Shown piece after piece: positions 54,519-64,000 of a stretch of DNA of 64,000 nt. The DNA comes from Mauremys mutica (lineage: Eukaryota > Chordata > Testudines > Geoemydidae), in contig NC_059073.1 in assembly GCF_020497125.1 (NCBI RefSeq), positions 139,633,012 to 139,697,011 of the forward strand, written 5' to 3'. Within the stretch, counting starts at the first letter, position 1. Every line of letters begins with the position of its first letter. The position numbers and the translations under genes were made by a program. Below the pieces are notes generated by a model that did no database searches, had not been told where the DNA came from, and saw only the letters and a program-made list of their open reading frames with translations.

Positions 54519-54529
54519 TAATGATGACG
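54154..54529 (+). mobile_element. LINE fragment encoding an RT C-terminal tail
   Basis: A 376-bp insertion into a SINE, flanked by a perfect 8-bp duplication, actgtctt (54146-54153 and 54530-54537). The 3' end is an 'ataataatgatgacg' simple repeat instead of poly(A). It carries the last part of a non-LTR retrotransposon ORF. The clade is uncertain; the 'RRRWRWIGHVL' tail occurs in several endonuclease-type LINE clades, including RTE-like ones. Confidence 0.75.
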
Positions 54530-54661
54530 ACTGTCTTTTAGGGTGAAATTTGGACCCAACTGACTTGAATAGGGCTAGGATTTTATCTGTACCATATAGA
54601 TGACACCTACAAATGGTTAAGCCCTCTAGGTGCTACCATAATATAAATAATAATAATTCAT

Positions 54662-55775
54662 GTGTGCCCTGTTGAAAAAATTTCTTTTGAAATCTTTGCT
54701 TTGATATACCCCGTCCCCACCTTTTTAAAAAATATTCCTTAGCCTTTTAGTAGCTATCATGTGAGCAAACTCATCTAGCACAAAAGTGTAGTCCACGACA
54801 CCCCGCCCCTCGTTGGAAACCATGTAACTAATGGCCTCATCTATTCTGCAGATTTCAGTTTCTAAGGGCTTTTGATCACAGCACTAGATTCATCTACATT
54901 TTAAAGAATAGCCATTGTTCTCACTGACATTCCTGTTCTTATCTGAAGAGTGGTTAAATTTCTCTCCTATCAGTACTCAGCAATCATCTGATCTTTGGAT
55001 TCTCTCCACTTTCCTCTTCTTTGGTAAAGGCAGAAGTATCATAATTGTTTAAAATCAGTCTGTCTTCCTGTATTCCTTTCTCCTCCTTTCCCATTTCTCT
55101 TTGCTTCTTCTCTGATGAATATAGGTGAAAAAAATTCTTAGGAGGTAAAATATCCTTCCTGAGCCAATGCTCAGCATTTCTTCTTTCGTTCTGCGAACAC
55201 GAACACACGCATACACACACACACACACACACACCACTCTCTTACTAGACTTTATATTTTAAAAACAGCTCTTGCAAAATGCACACAACCCCTTTCCTTT
55301 TAAATCCCTACTTAACCTCATTGGCCTGTATTGATCATTTCCCTGTTGAGACGCAAGTGGGATGAATTCCAACTACATCCTCTTCTGTCACCTCTTAATT
55401 ATCTTTTTGCCTTTCTCCGGACTATTTCCCCAAAACATGATACGACTCCTAATCAAAATTCCTCAGAGCACTTCATCTTCCCCCCAAATCAGAAACCTAT
55501 ATATTGTTTCTCTGTACATGTCTCCCTCATGAGGGTTTCAAAGCCAATAATTCTGTACAGAAATAATTAAACTTTCAATGATCCATAACTTCCATTTTTT
55601 AAAAAAAAATCCTATTTAATTCATTTCCTAGGATTCAGCCCAGATTAGCCTCAGACTGTATCAAAATTCTTAAAAAGTAATACCATTAAACCTGGTTGCT
55701 AGTAACAATCTGTCTTAAGGTTTTATACTGCTGCTCATCACCATAGTACTGGAGTATCATGTAAAAATCAATAGC
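54662..55775. other. non-coding stretch with (AC)n
   Basis: No gene was recognised. A microsatellite lies at 55213-55234. Confidence 0.35.
55213..55234. repeat. (AC)11 microsatellite
   Basis: Eleven AC dinucleotides, with degenerate AC-rich sequence just before them. Confidence 0.97.
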
Positions 55776-56164
55776 AATAGAGAACTCCCTCATGGCCTTC
55801 AAGATGTCTCTAGCACGTCTCTTTTTCCGGGATCAAAACTCTGCTTGAGGATAAAGACTTGTTCCAAGGAGAGGGGCTGGGAATCAAAGAGGTGTTCAAA
55901 CTGGGTCACTTGTGGTGGAAAAGCTCGCTTCAAGAGGGCGGACTTGCAACGCTTCCTAAGGATGCTCAGACTCGGGATTCACCTGAACTTCTCTCCAAGT
56001 TTGCTCTGTAGCCAGGTCCCCTTGACAAAGACTCCTTTGTCTCCAGCTTTCACGTGGTTTGCCCTCAGCTTTGTGATCCAGAGGAATACAGTTGTTATGG
56101 TGGTTCATAGATTGAAATTCGCTCCATGAATTGCTTTGAATAGAATCAAGGCCTTAAACTGGCA

Positions 56165-57202
56165 TCAGAAATGGAGTGAGTGCCAGTGGAGGGACTTGAG
56201 CACAGGCCTGATGTGCTCACAGTGGCCTGAGCTATGGAGGAGATGGGCAGCCACATTTTGTGCTACATAGAACCTGTGTGTCATCACGAGTTTCAGATAC
56301 GAGTTACAATAATCCAGCCAATGCAGCGTGATCCAGGAGGAAAGGAGCAAGTTTCCTAGTACTGTAAGCTGGGGGTAAAAAAAGGCATTTTTGGAAAAAA
56401 GTGGTATCACCTAGTTATCCAAGCTTAGCGCAGAGTCAAACAGGATCCCTCCTGAGGCTTTGCACCATTTTGACAAAGGGGAGTTGTGAGCCTGCGATAG
56501 AAGGGGGAGAGAGTGGCTTGACCACGTCTTCCAAGTGTCTCCCCTTTCCAACCAGCATCACTTTGATCTTGCCTGATTTCAGATTGAGCCAGCTGCTCTT
56601 CATCCACAAGCTAATTTCCTGGAGGCATTCTGACATTTTAGCAGTGGTGGTGGTTGCATCAGTTGAGAATGAGATATATAGTTGACTTGCATCAACATAC
56701 TCTTGGCAGCTAAGACCATGGCATCTCACGATCTCTCCCAGTAATCTTGTGCAGATATTGCAGAGAAATGGACATGGTATTTTGTGGACAAGGGATTTTG
56801 AAAAGGAGGAGCAGTTGCCCATTGCCTCTCTCTGAGTTCTGATGGAGGGGAACATCTGGATCACTGTACTGCTGGGCCATGTGCTCTGGTGATGTCATGT
56901 AGGAAGGTGAGCAGTACCTGGTGGCCCACTGTGTAAAAGTCTACTGAAAGCCCCAGCAGTATGAGCATGGAGATCTCACTTGTGTACATGGCCACGAGGA
57001 GATTGTCTTTGAGTGGCATAACGGTCTCTGTGCTGTGCCCTGGTCTGAACCCTGATTGTGAGCCAGCCAAGATGTTGAGTGATGTCACATGTTGTCGAAG
57101 GTTAGTGGTTGTGTCTTTCTCAATTTTTTGCCCAGGAACAGAGGCTGGAGATGGGACAGTAGCTGGCGAGATCTTCAGAGTCAAATGTTGGCTTCTTGAC
57201 AA
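56165..57202 (-). pseudogene. L2-like reverse transcriptase, degenerate
   Basis: In 5' to 3' order on the minus strand I see 'SQSGFRPGHSTETV' (about 57060-57025), a hallmark of L2 RTs. It is followed by 'LLGLSVDFYTVGH', which corresponds to the first catalytic block. Then comes 'GLSCQEYVDASQLYISF' (about 56715-56665), where YVDA stands for the catalytic YADD. 'SLWMKSSWLNLKSGKIKVML' and 'WLDYCNSYLK...VAQNVAAHLL' follow, then 'HIRPVLKSLHW'. The pieces lie in different frames, and the second catalytic Asp is lost, so the enzyme is dead. Confidence 0.75.
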
Positions 57203-57207
57203 TTGGG

Positions 57208-57272
57208 GACAAAGAGTCCTGTGGCACCTTATAGACTAACAGATCCAGACTAACACAGCTACCCCTCTGATA
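57208..57272. mobile_element. 65-bp Penelope-like insertion with 13-bp target duplication
   Basis: The insert contains 'gagtcctgtggcacctta', 'tagactaacag' and 'actaacacagctacccctct', the terminal pieces of the Penelope family. It is flanked by a perfect 13-bp duplication, cttgacaattggg (57195-57207 and 57273-57285). The surrounding L2 reads on after it. Confidence 0.85.
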
Positions 57273-57400
57273 CTTGACAATTGGGTGCACTTTTGCATTT
57301 TTTTAAGGAGCTTGGTAGTTGTGCTTTTCTGAAGGAGTCACTGACTATTTCCATTAGCAGTGGGCATAATTGTTCTTCGCTGTTTTTTTCCAGCCAGGAG

Positions 57401-57926
57401 GTACATGGAGCCGTTCACACATTGACTCTTGTATTATTCAGGGCTTCCTAAGCTTTGGCTCCATATCTGTTTTGTTGATCTTATCAGTGAAGTATACTGA
57501 GAGTTTTCACAACAGACAATGCCTGGGTCTGTTCTTTGGGCTATGCAGTCTGGGTTGATTAGCCAGGTTACTGTGGGAAATAGCTCTTCTAGTCACAATT
57601 CTGTTGCATTGACTGTGGAAGAGCAGGAGGAAAGTTTTGCCTCTTTTTCTGCTGTGGCCCAGCCCTGTAAGCATTGTTTGTGATGCTGATACAGGGATTC
57701 AGAATGCTTTCTGCACAACTGCTATTCTACCCTCTTGCCTGTGCACGTTGTCGGCTGTAGTTCACCTGCGAACCACAGTGATGTGCTCAGTTGGTTTGTA
57801 GCGTGAAACCTGGGGCCAAAGTGTCAATGTGGTCAATGGACAACAGATGACTATGCTATTGTACTAACTCATCAGTGCCTTGGTCTTGTATTTGGGTGGC
57901 TTGTTCTTCCAGGGAGAACTGAACAC
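57401..57926. other. non-coding stretch, nothing firmly recognised
   Basis: It may be a continuation of the L2 5' region, but no motif confirms this. Confidence 0.3.
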
Positions 57927-57927
57927 T

Positions 57928-58177
57928 AAGGCTTTGGCTACACTTGCTTTGAAGCGCTAAGTGTAATCAAAGCGCCAGCGCTGGGAGAAAACTCTCCCAG
58001 CGCTGTCCGTACTCCACTTCCCTGTGGGGAATAACGGACAGCGCTGGGAGCACGGCTCCCAGCGCTGGGGCTTTGACTACACTGGCGCTTTGTAGCGCCA
58101 CAATTTGCAGCGCTGCAGAGGGTGTGTTTTCACACCCTGCTGCAGCGCTGCAAATTTGTAAGTGTAGCCAAGCCCTT
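57928..58177. mobile_element. non-autonomous DNA transposon with 'ggcttggctacactt' TIRs
   Basis: The left end AAGGCTTTGGCTACACTTG and right end AAGTGTAGCCAAGCCCTT are inverted. Inner palindromes 'ctcccagcgctg' and 'gcagcgctgca' are reiterated. It belongs with the element at 9688-10648 by its ends. The target duplication is unclear. Confidence 0.7.
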
Positions 58178-58723
58178 CGGGAGCTCAGAAGTCCTCGCGG
58201 GACTGCTTTGGTTTCTCGCTACCCTGGTGAGAAGGAGGGAAGGCTCTGATCAATGTCTGCCTTGAGACTAGTGCGTTGTTGATTTCTCCAATATCTAGAC
58301 TGAAGGTAGGATCCAACATATGCCTGACTGCATATGTCCAGAGACTGCCAAGGAGTATCTCACGTGTGCCATGAGATCAAGTACTACTGTAATATCAATT
58401 TTCAAACAAAACCAAAGTCATTCTTCTTTAAAGCATCCATAATTGATAAAACACGCTTTGATCCATTTCTTCAACTTACACTGATAAATCTAAAGCAACA
58501 TTAAAAAACAAACAAAAAAAACCCAAACCTGTACTATTCTTAATCCTTATCCTAATTATTGCAGTGTCCTGCTCCAAGACAGCAACTCCAGCAGGACATT
58601 ACAATAACTGGGATTTCAAATAAGATTTAACCATGGTCTTTAAAGGTCCTACGATCCTGGGTTGCTCCTGGGGCAGCATAGATAAGGGCTGCCTTGTTCT
58701 CAAGGGGAGACAAAGTCTCTTTA
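58178..58723. other. non-coding stretch, nothing recognised
   Basis: No repeat or gene was recognised. Confidence 0.3.
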
Positions 58724-58724
58724 C

Positions 58725-58890
58725 AATTGTTCCTTTAGATTATAAGCTCTTTGGGACAGGTGCTCTCATCTACTATAGGTCTGATCAATGCCTAGCATAG
58801 TGAAGCCCAGACTCTATAAAGGCTTCTGGATACTACTGGAATATAAATAAAATATAATATGCAATACAATTAATAAATAATAAACGTCTC
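58725..58890 (+). repeat. MIR-like SINE, 3' half
   Basis: 'agattataagctctttggga', 'caatgcctagcatagtgaag' and 'gatactactggaatataaat' followed by an A/T-rich tail. Confidence 0.65.
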
Positions 58891-60403
58891 CATCTTGACC
58901 AAAGGCATCACTCTGCAGCTGCTCCCCAAGAAAACTGAAAGACTGGCCACTCCAGCTAAATTCCACCTGCAGTTTCAATGGGATACATAACAGGATTCTT
59001 CTTCATTTCCTGCCCTAAACAGAGTGGCTGTGTATAATTGAACAGGTGCTTCATCCCACCCCATAGGTGGCTTCATTTCAGTGGAAGGTAAAGCAAGTCC
59101 TGTATAAAGTCCACATTCAAAATACAGCATAGTGCCCCTTAGGGCCAAGTTGGGGCATTACTGATTTGGGGTCCACCTTCAAAAAGAAGAGAACTGGGTG
59201 CTGACACACAAACCTCCTCCTAAACTACTCCTCCATCAGGCTATGAACCTGCAAAGACTTATGCAGATGCTCAATTTGATGCGCTGTACGTGGTCCAATT
59301 GATGTCACAGTGCATCAAGTTAAACGTGTGCACAAGTCCTTGAAGAGTGAGGGTCACTGCATGTGAGATTTGAACCAGGTGATGTGGCCAATTTCTATAA
59401 ATACCTGCTTCTGTCAACACATTGCTGCTAACAGATGGTTGTGCTTGCTATCAAGCCTGCATTACTCATCCCACCCTTACACTATCAAACATGTTGCTTC
59501 TAACCCTCTGTGCACTGAATCTTGAGATTAATTTCAACTCCTGTTTACAACACATTTTTTAATGCTGCTTTAACTTGAAATATTTATTGGAGTAACAGTC
59601 CCTGTGCTTGTTACTTCTTGCTTACTTTATGGAGGTAGACGCTAAGGATCTGCAACCCGGGGACTGCTAGTGATGACAGGCCTTTTTTAAACCTCCCAGA
59701 AGCTCTATAACTTTCCCCAAGTGGATTTATTAAGTGCTGGTTAATCAGCTCAAGGAAAATCTCAGGAGTAAAATGCAGTCTGGACTTCCCTCAGTTAATA
59801 TTAATGCAGCTCTTTTTTCTGCCATTGCTCTGGTTCAAAAAGAGGGGTTATTGCCTTTGGAGGAAAATCATGATGAAATAAAAGAGCCACTAGCTCACCA
59901 GGAGAAAATCAAGTTGACTTTTATTATGGTGGCAATCACTTTAATTACAGAGGGCACCATTGGCTTGGAATGCTGCATTTGAGCAATAAGCAGCAATAGT
60001 GTGGCAGACTGTATCGGGATTTCCTAACACACTCCACCCAGAGCCATACCCTCCTAGTTCCTGGAAGACTGGAGGATCCTTTGAGCGAGGACCTTGGGAA
60101 AATAGTGCTGGGGGATAGCCTCTGGCAAGCTTAGACACATCCAACCACCATCAGAAGACAATGACTGTGAAAGGCCTAAGCCTAGACATCTTCCTCTGGG
60201 CCAATGTTTTTCAAAAGTGACTAGACATTTGGGGCATCTGATTTGAGACACCTTCAAGGGATCTGGTTTTCAGACCAGAATGAAGAGCAGGGATCAGGAG
60301 CTAGTCAGGTGAGACTTGTTGCGGAAGTTATTGTTTATATGGTGCCATAAAACGTACCTGGAGCTGAAAGACAAATTATAAAATCCTCAGGGCAGGGACA
60401 TTA
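58891..60403. other. repeat-poor non-coding stretch
   Basis: No repeat is recognised. Positions 59560-59990 look single-copy, with ATTA/TAAT words ('cagttaatattaatgcagc', 'cactttaattacagag'), and are a weak candidate conserved non-coding element. The 82-codon frame at 59734-59982 has no family motif. Confidence 0.3.
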
Positions 60404-60407
60404 AGGG

Positions 60408-60512
60408 CCTGACTCTTCCCAGCCTTACTCAGGTAGAATTGTAATTTACCCTCCATGTAGTTCTCTTTCCTGTGGGGTGAGGTTCTATTCAGTAGGATTA
60501 AGAGTCAGCCTT
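60408..60512. repeat. palindromic MITE remnant
   Basis: 'gggcctgactcttcccagcc' and 'taggattaagagtcagcc' are inverted ends, with 'actcaggtagaattgtaatt' inside. Confidence 0.45.
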
Positions 60513-61752
60513 TATAAAGGAATTCTGCCAGAAAAGCCCAGAGAGTTTGGCTATTTGTTGCTTTCTATGGCCCATAACAGGCTATACGGAGAAGAATGTA
60601 ACTTAAAGCAGCCCTGAAATTAAAAGCCTGGGGGCTGGACATGCCTCCAAGCAGTCCCCGCATATGGGGAGCACAACAATGTTTTAAAGATAGATTTCCG
60701 CCCCATGTGTGCCAAGTATAGGAATTCAGAAGGAGCGCCAGTACATCTTCTTTGAACACTGATGGCTTAAGTGTGCGCCATCAGCATAGCAATAAAATAT
60801 GAAGGAATGATCCCATGCATGTGTTTGTTTTATATGTGCGCCTGGGGGGAGACATATGCTCTCACCTTTAGCAAGACTGCTGAGTAAAGAGGGAGAGGAA
60901 CACTTTGTGAAATGGAAAAGTCAAGCTGCAGCTTAGGCAGGGAACCAGGATAAATATTATAGGAGAAGAGGAAAAAAAAGAGAGCAACATTGATCTTGAC
61001 TTGGAGTAGCCTGGAGGATTTCATGGGATAGGCAGAGTTTTTGGCTCCATATCTCTACTAGGTAATTAAATGTTTGGGTTTTTATCAATAGCTGACTTAC
61101 TGATGGATGAATTTCATCACATCTGCCTCTGCTCTGGTCCAGTCTGGTCCTTTGGACTTTTTTTTTTTTTGGCCACAAAGAGAACAGAATAAATGTATTG
61201 TCTAGCTCAGTTTTTACAAAAGAAACCTAAATCTTTAACAGTTTTTAAAAAGGCAACTAGAGAAACCTGCAGCAAGAGTTCCATTTGATCTACTTTGCTT
61301 TGGGCTGACTCTCAGATATTCTGAAAATTTAATGTAATTGGAAAGGCAAGAGTGTCTCTGTAGGATGAAATGTCATGGTTGCGTTAGAGACATTGACAGT
61401 GTAAATACTTTCCTAAAGGACGCCTTTGTTTTTCTTTCCATAAGAAGAGTGGGGAGGGAAGAGAAAAGTAAGCAGATGATTTGTAGCAGATGAGATAATT
61501 TTGATGCCCATGTTATGAAAAATGTTTTGCTGGAAGGAGAAGTCAATTAATTTGATCTCTCCATTGGTGTGTTCTAGCTGTACACAAATTTATTTGGCTA
61601 GAAAGACCTCTCACAGATTTTTTCAAGGCTTTGGGGTTTGATTTAAGAGAGGACTAAATGTAGTTGCTCATGATGAAAGAGGAGCATGTGTAAAGGACAC
61701 ACATCAGTCAATACTGATGCTAAATAAATGTCTCTATGGATATGTCTATACA
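60513..61752. other. non-coding stretch, repeat-poor toward the end
   Basis: Nothing was recognised in the first half. Positions 61180-61620 are AT-rich and repeat-free, with 'gtcaattaatttgatct' and 'aatttaatgtaattgg', so they are a weak candidate for a conserved element. Confidence 0.3.
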
Positions 61753-61755
61753 GAT

Positions 61756-61880
61756 AGAATCATAGAATATCAGGGTTGGAAGAGACCTCAGTGGGTCATC
61801 TATTCCAACCCCCTGCTCAAAGCAGGACCGACACCAACTAAATCATCCCAGCCAGGGCTTTGGCAAGCCGGGCCCTAAAA
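61756..61880 (-). mobile_element. CR1 LINE 3' terminus, short copy
   Basis: 'agaatcatagaatatcaggg', 'ttggaagagacctcagtggg' and 'aaatcatcccagccagggct' are the reverse complement of the CR1 end. It is truncated to about 125 bp and followed by a short (GATA)n. Confidence 0.88.
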
Positions 61881-61896
61881 GATAGATAGATAGATG

Positions 61897-62175
61897 GGAG
61901 GAAGGATAGTCTTGTGGTTGAGGCAGTGATCTGGGAACAAGAGGATTTTGATTTAGTTCCTGACTATGCCACAAATTCCCTGTGACACCTTGGGCAAGTC
62001 ACTCTCTGCACCTCAGTTTCCCCATCTGTAAAACAGGGATAATCATTCTTCCTGTTGTTTAGATTGCAAGCTCATTGGAGCAGGATTGACTGTTGGTATG
62101 TGTTGTACAGCACCTAGCATAACAGAGTCCTGGTCTCAGTTAGAGCCTAGGTGCTAATGTAACACTTAATTTATA
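61897..62175 (+). repeat. tRNA-derived MIR-like SINE, full length
   Basis: The best copy in the window. The head 'ggatagtcttgtggttgagg' (A-box-like) is followed by 'gatttagttcctgac', where a B-box would be. Then come 'cttgggcaagtcactctctg', 'ccccatctgtaaaacaggga', 'gtacagcacctagcataaca' and 'gagcctaggtgctaatgtaa'. Confidence 0.85.
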
Positions 62176-62189
62176 CCTACAGACAACAC

Positions 62190-62325
62190 TTTTTTTGCAC
62201 TTATATAGCACCTTCCATCAGAGGACTGCAGCTCTAAGAACATTGTTTAACACTCATAACATCCCTGTGAGAGAGCGGTTATTGTCCCTTTTTACTAATG
62301 AGGAAACTCAGGCACATCAGGTATT
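62190..62325 (-). repeat. MIR-like SINE tail, minus strand
   Basis: 'cacttatatagcaccttcca', 'tcagaggactgcagctctaa' and 'actaatgaggaaactcaggc' are the reverse complement of SINE tail segments. A DNA element follows. Confidence 0.6.
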
Positions 62326-62512
62326 TCTACATAGTATTTTGGAGTGAGCCTCCCAGCCCAGGTCGACAGACTCGGGCTAGTGGGGCTCATGCTAGCGCTC
62401 TAAAAGTAGCTGTGTAGATAGCGCTTTGAAGTTGCCGCTTGGGCTCTGAAACCTCCCTCCCACCCCCCAGGCTATTTTTAGAGCAGTAGCACAAGCCCCG
62501 CTAGCCCTAGAG
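62326..62512. mobile_element. palindromic DNA-transposon fragment
   Basis: 'agactcgggctagtggggct', 'gctctaaaagtagctgtgta' and 'gctatttttagagcagtagc' with 'agccccgctagccct' form partial inverted repeats like those of the 26868 element. The ends are not resolved. Confidence 0.5.
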
Positions 62513-64000
62513 AGAGAAAGTGACTGAACTAATATCCCTCAGTGAGTCTTGTTGGGGGGAAAGACCCCCCAAAGCAAATGAAATTTTGGTTTTTGATGCA
62601 ATGTTGAACTTTTCTGCCAAAAATTGTGATAAAAACTGCATTTCCTCCCTCCCCCTTCATCTTCATCCAAGTTTTCTGAGAGGGGGGAAAATATGTATAT
62701 ATTTCCCCTACCAAATAGGTGCTCAGGGTTTTTTGAGAATTTGACCATAAATGTCAGTATGGGAGCTACTGGGGTGCTGAGTGCTTGGAAATCTGGCCTG
62801 GTGATCTTTTGAAAATCTGTCCCTTGCTAGGGAGCTCTGGATTCTCCCTATCCCATGGTTAACACCAAATCAGAAGCTCCATTGTAGTCCTATTTTGCAG
62901 TCAGGACATCTAAGGATCAATTCATTGCTGCCTTGAGGTCCTTTTGCTCCAGCTAGGCTGTCACTGAGGGCCACGGGAGAAGCTTAGAATCCAACCCCAG
63001 ACCAATTCCTTCTACACAAATGGCCTCACGCCCAGACACGGAGATGGCTATACCAGTTCTAGGACATTTCCACCACAGACCTCAGGACAGAGGGCATTCC
63101 TAGGCAGGCCAAGGGTCGAGCAGGAGTTGAGACCAGAGGAGCAGATTGAGGTCTACTAGGTGCGTGTCCAGAGCAGATCTGCTACCTTGCAATTCTGGAG
63201 CTGTATAGCGGTGATTGAAGCAGGCAGACAAGACAAGCCATCCTCTCAGGGCTGCCCAAGCCTGTGCCAGATGCTGGGATAGGCCAGATGAGGGAGGTAC
63301 AAGCCTTTCTGCCCCTATGCCTGTGCAGGAATTAATCTGCCCCATCAGGTCCAATGCTGCAACGCTACTGTCCTCTGTGTTCAGGATATGTTCTGTTAGC
63401 TCTAAGCTCAGCCTCTCAGGGATCTCTGTATACTCCATCCAGCCGTTCACATGATCTGCCTGGTCAGCTTCATCTATCTATTCCTACATATAGTCCTTAT
63501 TTAATAATAGGTTTGAGACATCCTGATAAATTTTCACTATTAAAAAACAAAACAAAATCCAATCTGTTCGGATTAGTCACTGCAAATAGGTTAAGCAGGA
63601 GCTTATTGAAGATGTTAAACATATGTTCCCAACAGAAATGCACTCTGAGCACTGCCAATGCTTAAACCTACCCAGAGCCTCATCCAACTCATTTCCAGTT
63701 TTTAAGAGTCAGCAATTTAAGCATCCCCGCCAAAAAGAAGCCCTGATTTTTCTTCTTGAATGAAGAGCACGAACTTCACTCAAGTAAGACAAATGAAACG
63801 ACCGAGGCAGGGGCATTCTGTCATGGAAATCAGATCAATTTTATAATCCCCAGGACGGGGGTTATGGCCTCATTATCTCTCTTCCATTACTTTCTCTGCC
63901 TCCATTTTAGCAGATCTGTGTGGAATGATTGAAATGGCTAGTTTGATTTTTCTGTGTCCCCCATTCGGATCCATTTGTTCACTGCTCTGACTTATTAATA
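62513..64000. other. non-coding stretch, nothing recognised
   Basis: No gene or repeat was recognised. The final 300 bp (63700-64000) are repeat-free and could be conserved non-coding DNA. The open frames at 63100-63665 overlap on both strands and lack motifs. Confidence 0.3.

Larger units (their letters stand above)
53822..54661 (+). repeat. MIR-like SINE split by a LINE fragment
   Basis: The head 'aggattttcttgtgattaag' with 'gggttccgtttccagccctg' and 'gacaagtcacttagggcc' runs to 'acagtaagcaatttatggca'. After the LINE insertion it resumes, ending 'ccctctaggtgctaccataa' and 'tataaataataataattc'. A short insertion of 'gcacctaaccccagtgac' type also lies inside. Confidence 0.75.
55780..57400 (-). 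mobile_element. L2-type LINE, decayed, interrupted by a Penelope fragment
   Basis: The minus-strand reading shows RT remnants of the L2 group from about 57180 to 56165. They are spread over several frames with stops. 55780-56160 is probably the 3' part and 57286-57400 the upstream part, though I cannot fix the ends. A 65-bp Penelope tail piece is inserted at 57208-57272. Confidence 0.7.

Noticed and set aside
59734..59982. 82-codon frame as a small gene
   Set aside because: There is no recognisable domain, no promoter or splice context, and the length is expected by chance in AT-rich DNA.

Overview
This window is eukaryotic, from a non-avian sauropsid and most probably a turtle. The evidence is the repeat set: CR1 LINEs whose 3' ends carry the ATTCTATG octamer, MIR-like tRNA-derived SINEs ending in the 'gcacctagcacaa...ctaggtgctac...aaataata' tail, Penelope-like fragments sharing one 3' tail, an L2-type LINE, and many short non-autonomous hAT-type DNA transposons. 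There are no operons, ribosome binding sites or CRISPR arrays. I see no complete host gene. The window behaves like a large intron or an intergenic desert. Most short open frames in it fall inside repeats or are chance frames.

Layout. 1-9.3 kb: mostly single-copy AT-rich DNA, a solo-LTR-like element (3440-4132), SINE fragments and a CR1 3' end. 9.3-15 kb: a TIR element with an internal 176-bp duplication (9688-10648), a repeat carrying a nested SINE (11.2-11.7 kb), several SINEs, and three exon-like open stretches on the minus strand (12758-14269). 15.5-19.3 kb: a four-level nest, in which an old minus-strand CR1 is split by an LTR-like element, which is split by a younger plus-strand CR1, which is split by a GC-rich hAT element with perfect TIRs and a perfect 8-bp target duplication. 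19.3-31 kb: a Penelope-like element with a GIY-YIG endonuclease remnant (23380-24300), CR1 tails, a short hAT element (27929-28201) and palindromic MITEs. 31-41 kb: a second solo-LTR-like element (31130-31801) with a perfect 5-bp duplication, a quiet AT-rich block (32.4-33.2 kb) and another hAT element (35122-35974). 41.4-44.2 kb: a CR1 split by a 2-kb composite hAT element. 46.5-52 kb: CR1 tails, a 123-bp hAT MITE with a perfect 8-bp duplication, and Penelope tail fragments including a tail-to-tail palindrome. 52.9-53.1 kb: an exon-like frame followed by a polyadenylation signal. 53.8-57.4 kb: a SINE split by a LINE C-terminal fragment, then a decayed L2 reverse transcriptase split by a 65-bp Penelope fragment. 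57.9-64 kb: a TIR element, SINEs, a CR1 tail and quiet DNA.

The coding remnants belong to mobile elements: CR1 reverse transcriptase (RT) 3' portions, one Penelope-like GIY-YIG domain, one L2 RT and one LINE C-terminal tail. The DNA transposons contain no visible transposase and must have been moved in trans. The nesting with intact target duplications gives a relative chronology. I found no convincing undescribed functional system. The observations most worth checking are the composite hAT element, the four-level nest, the Penelope palindrome and the minus-strand exon-like frames.
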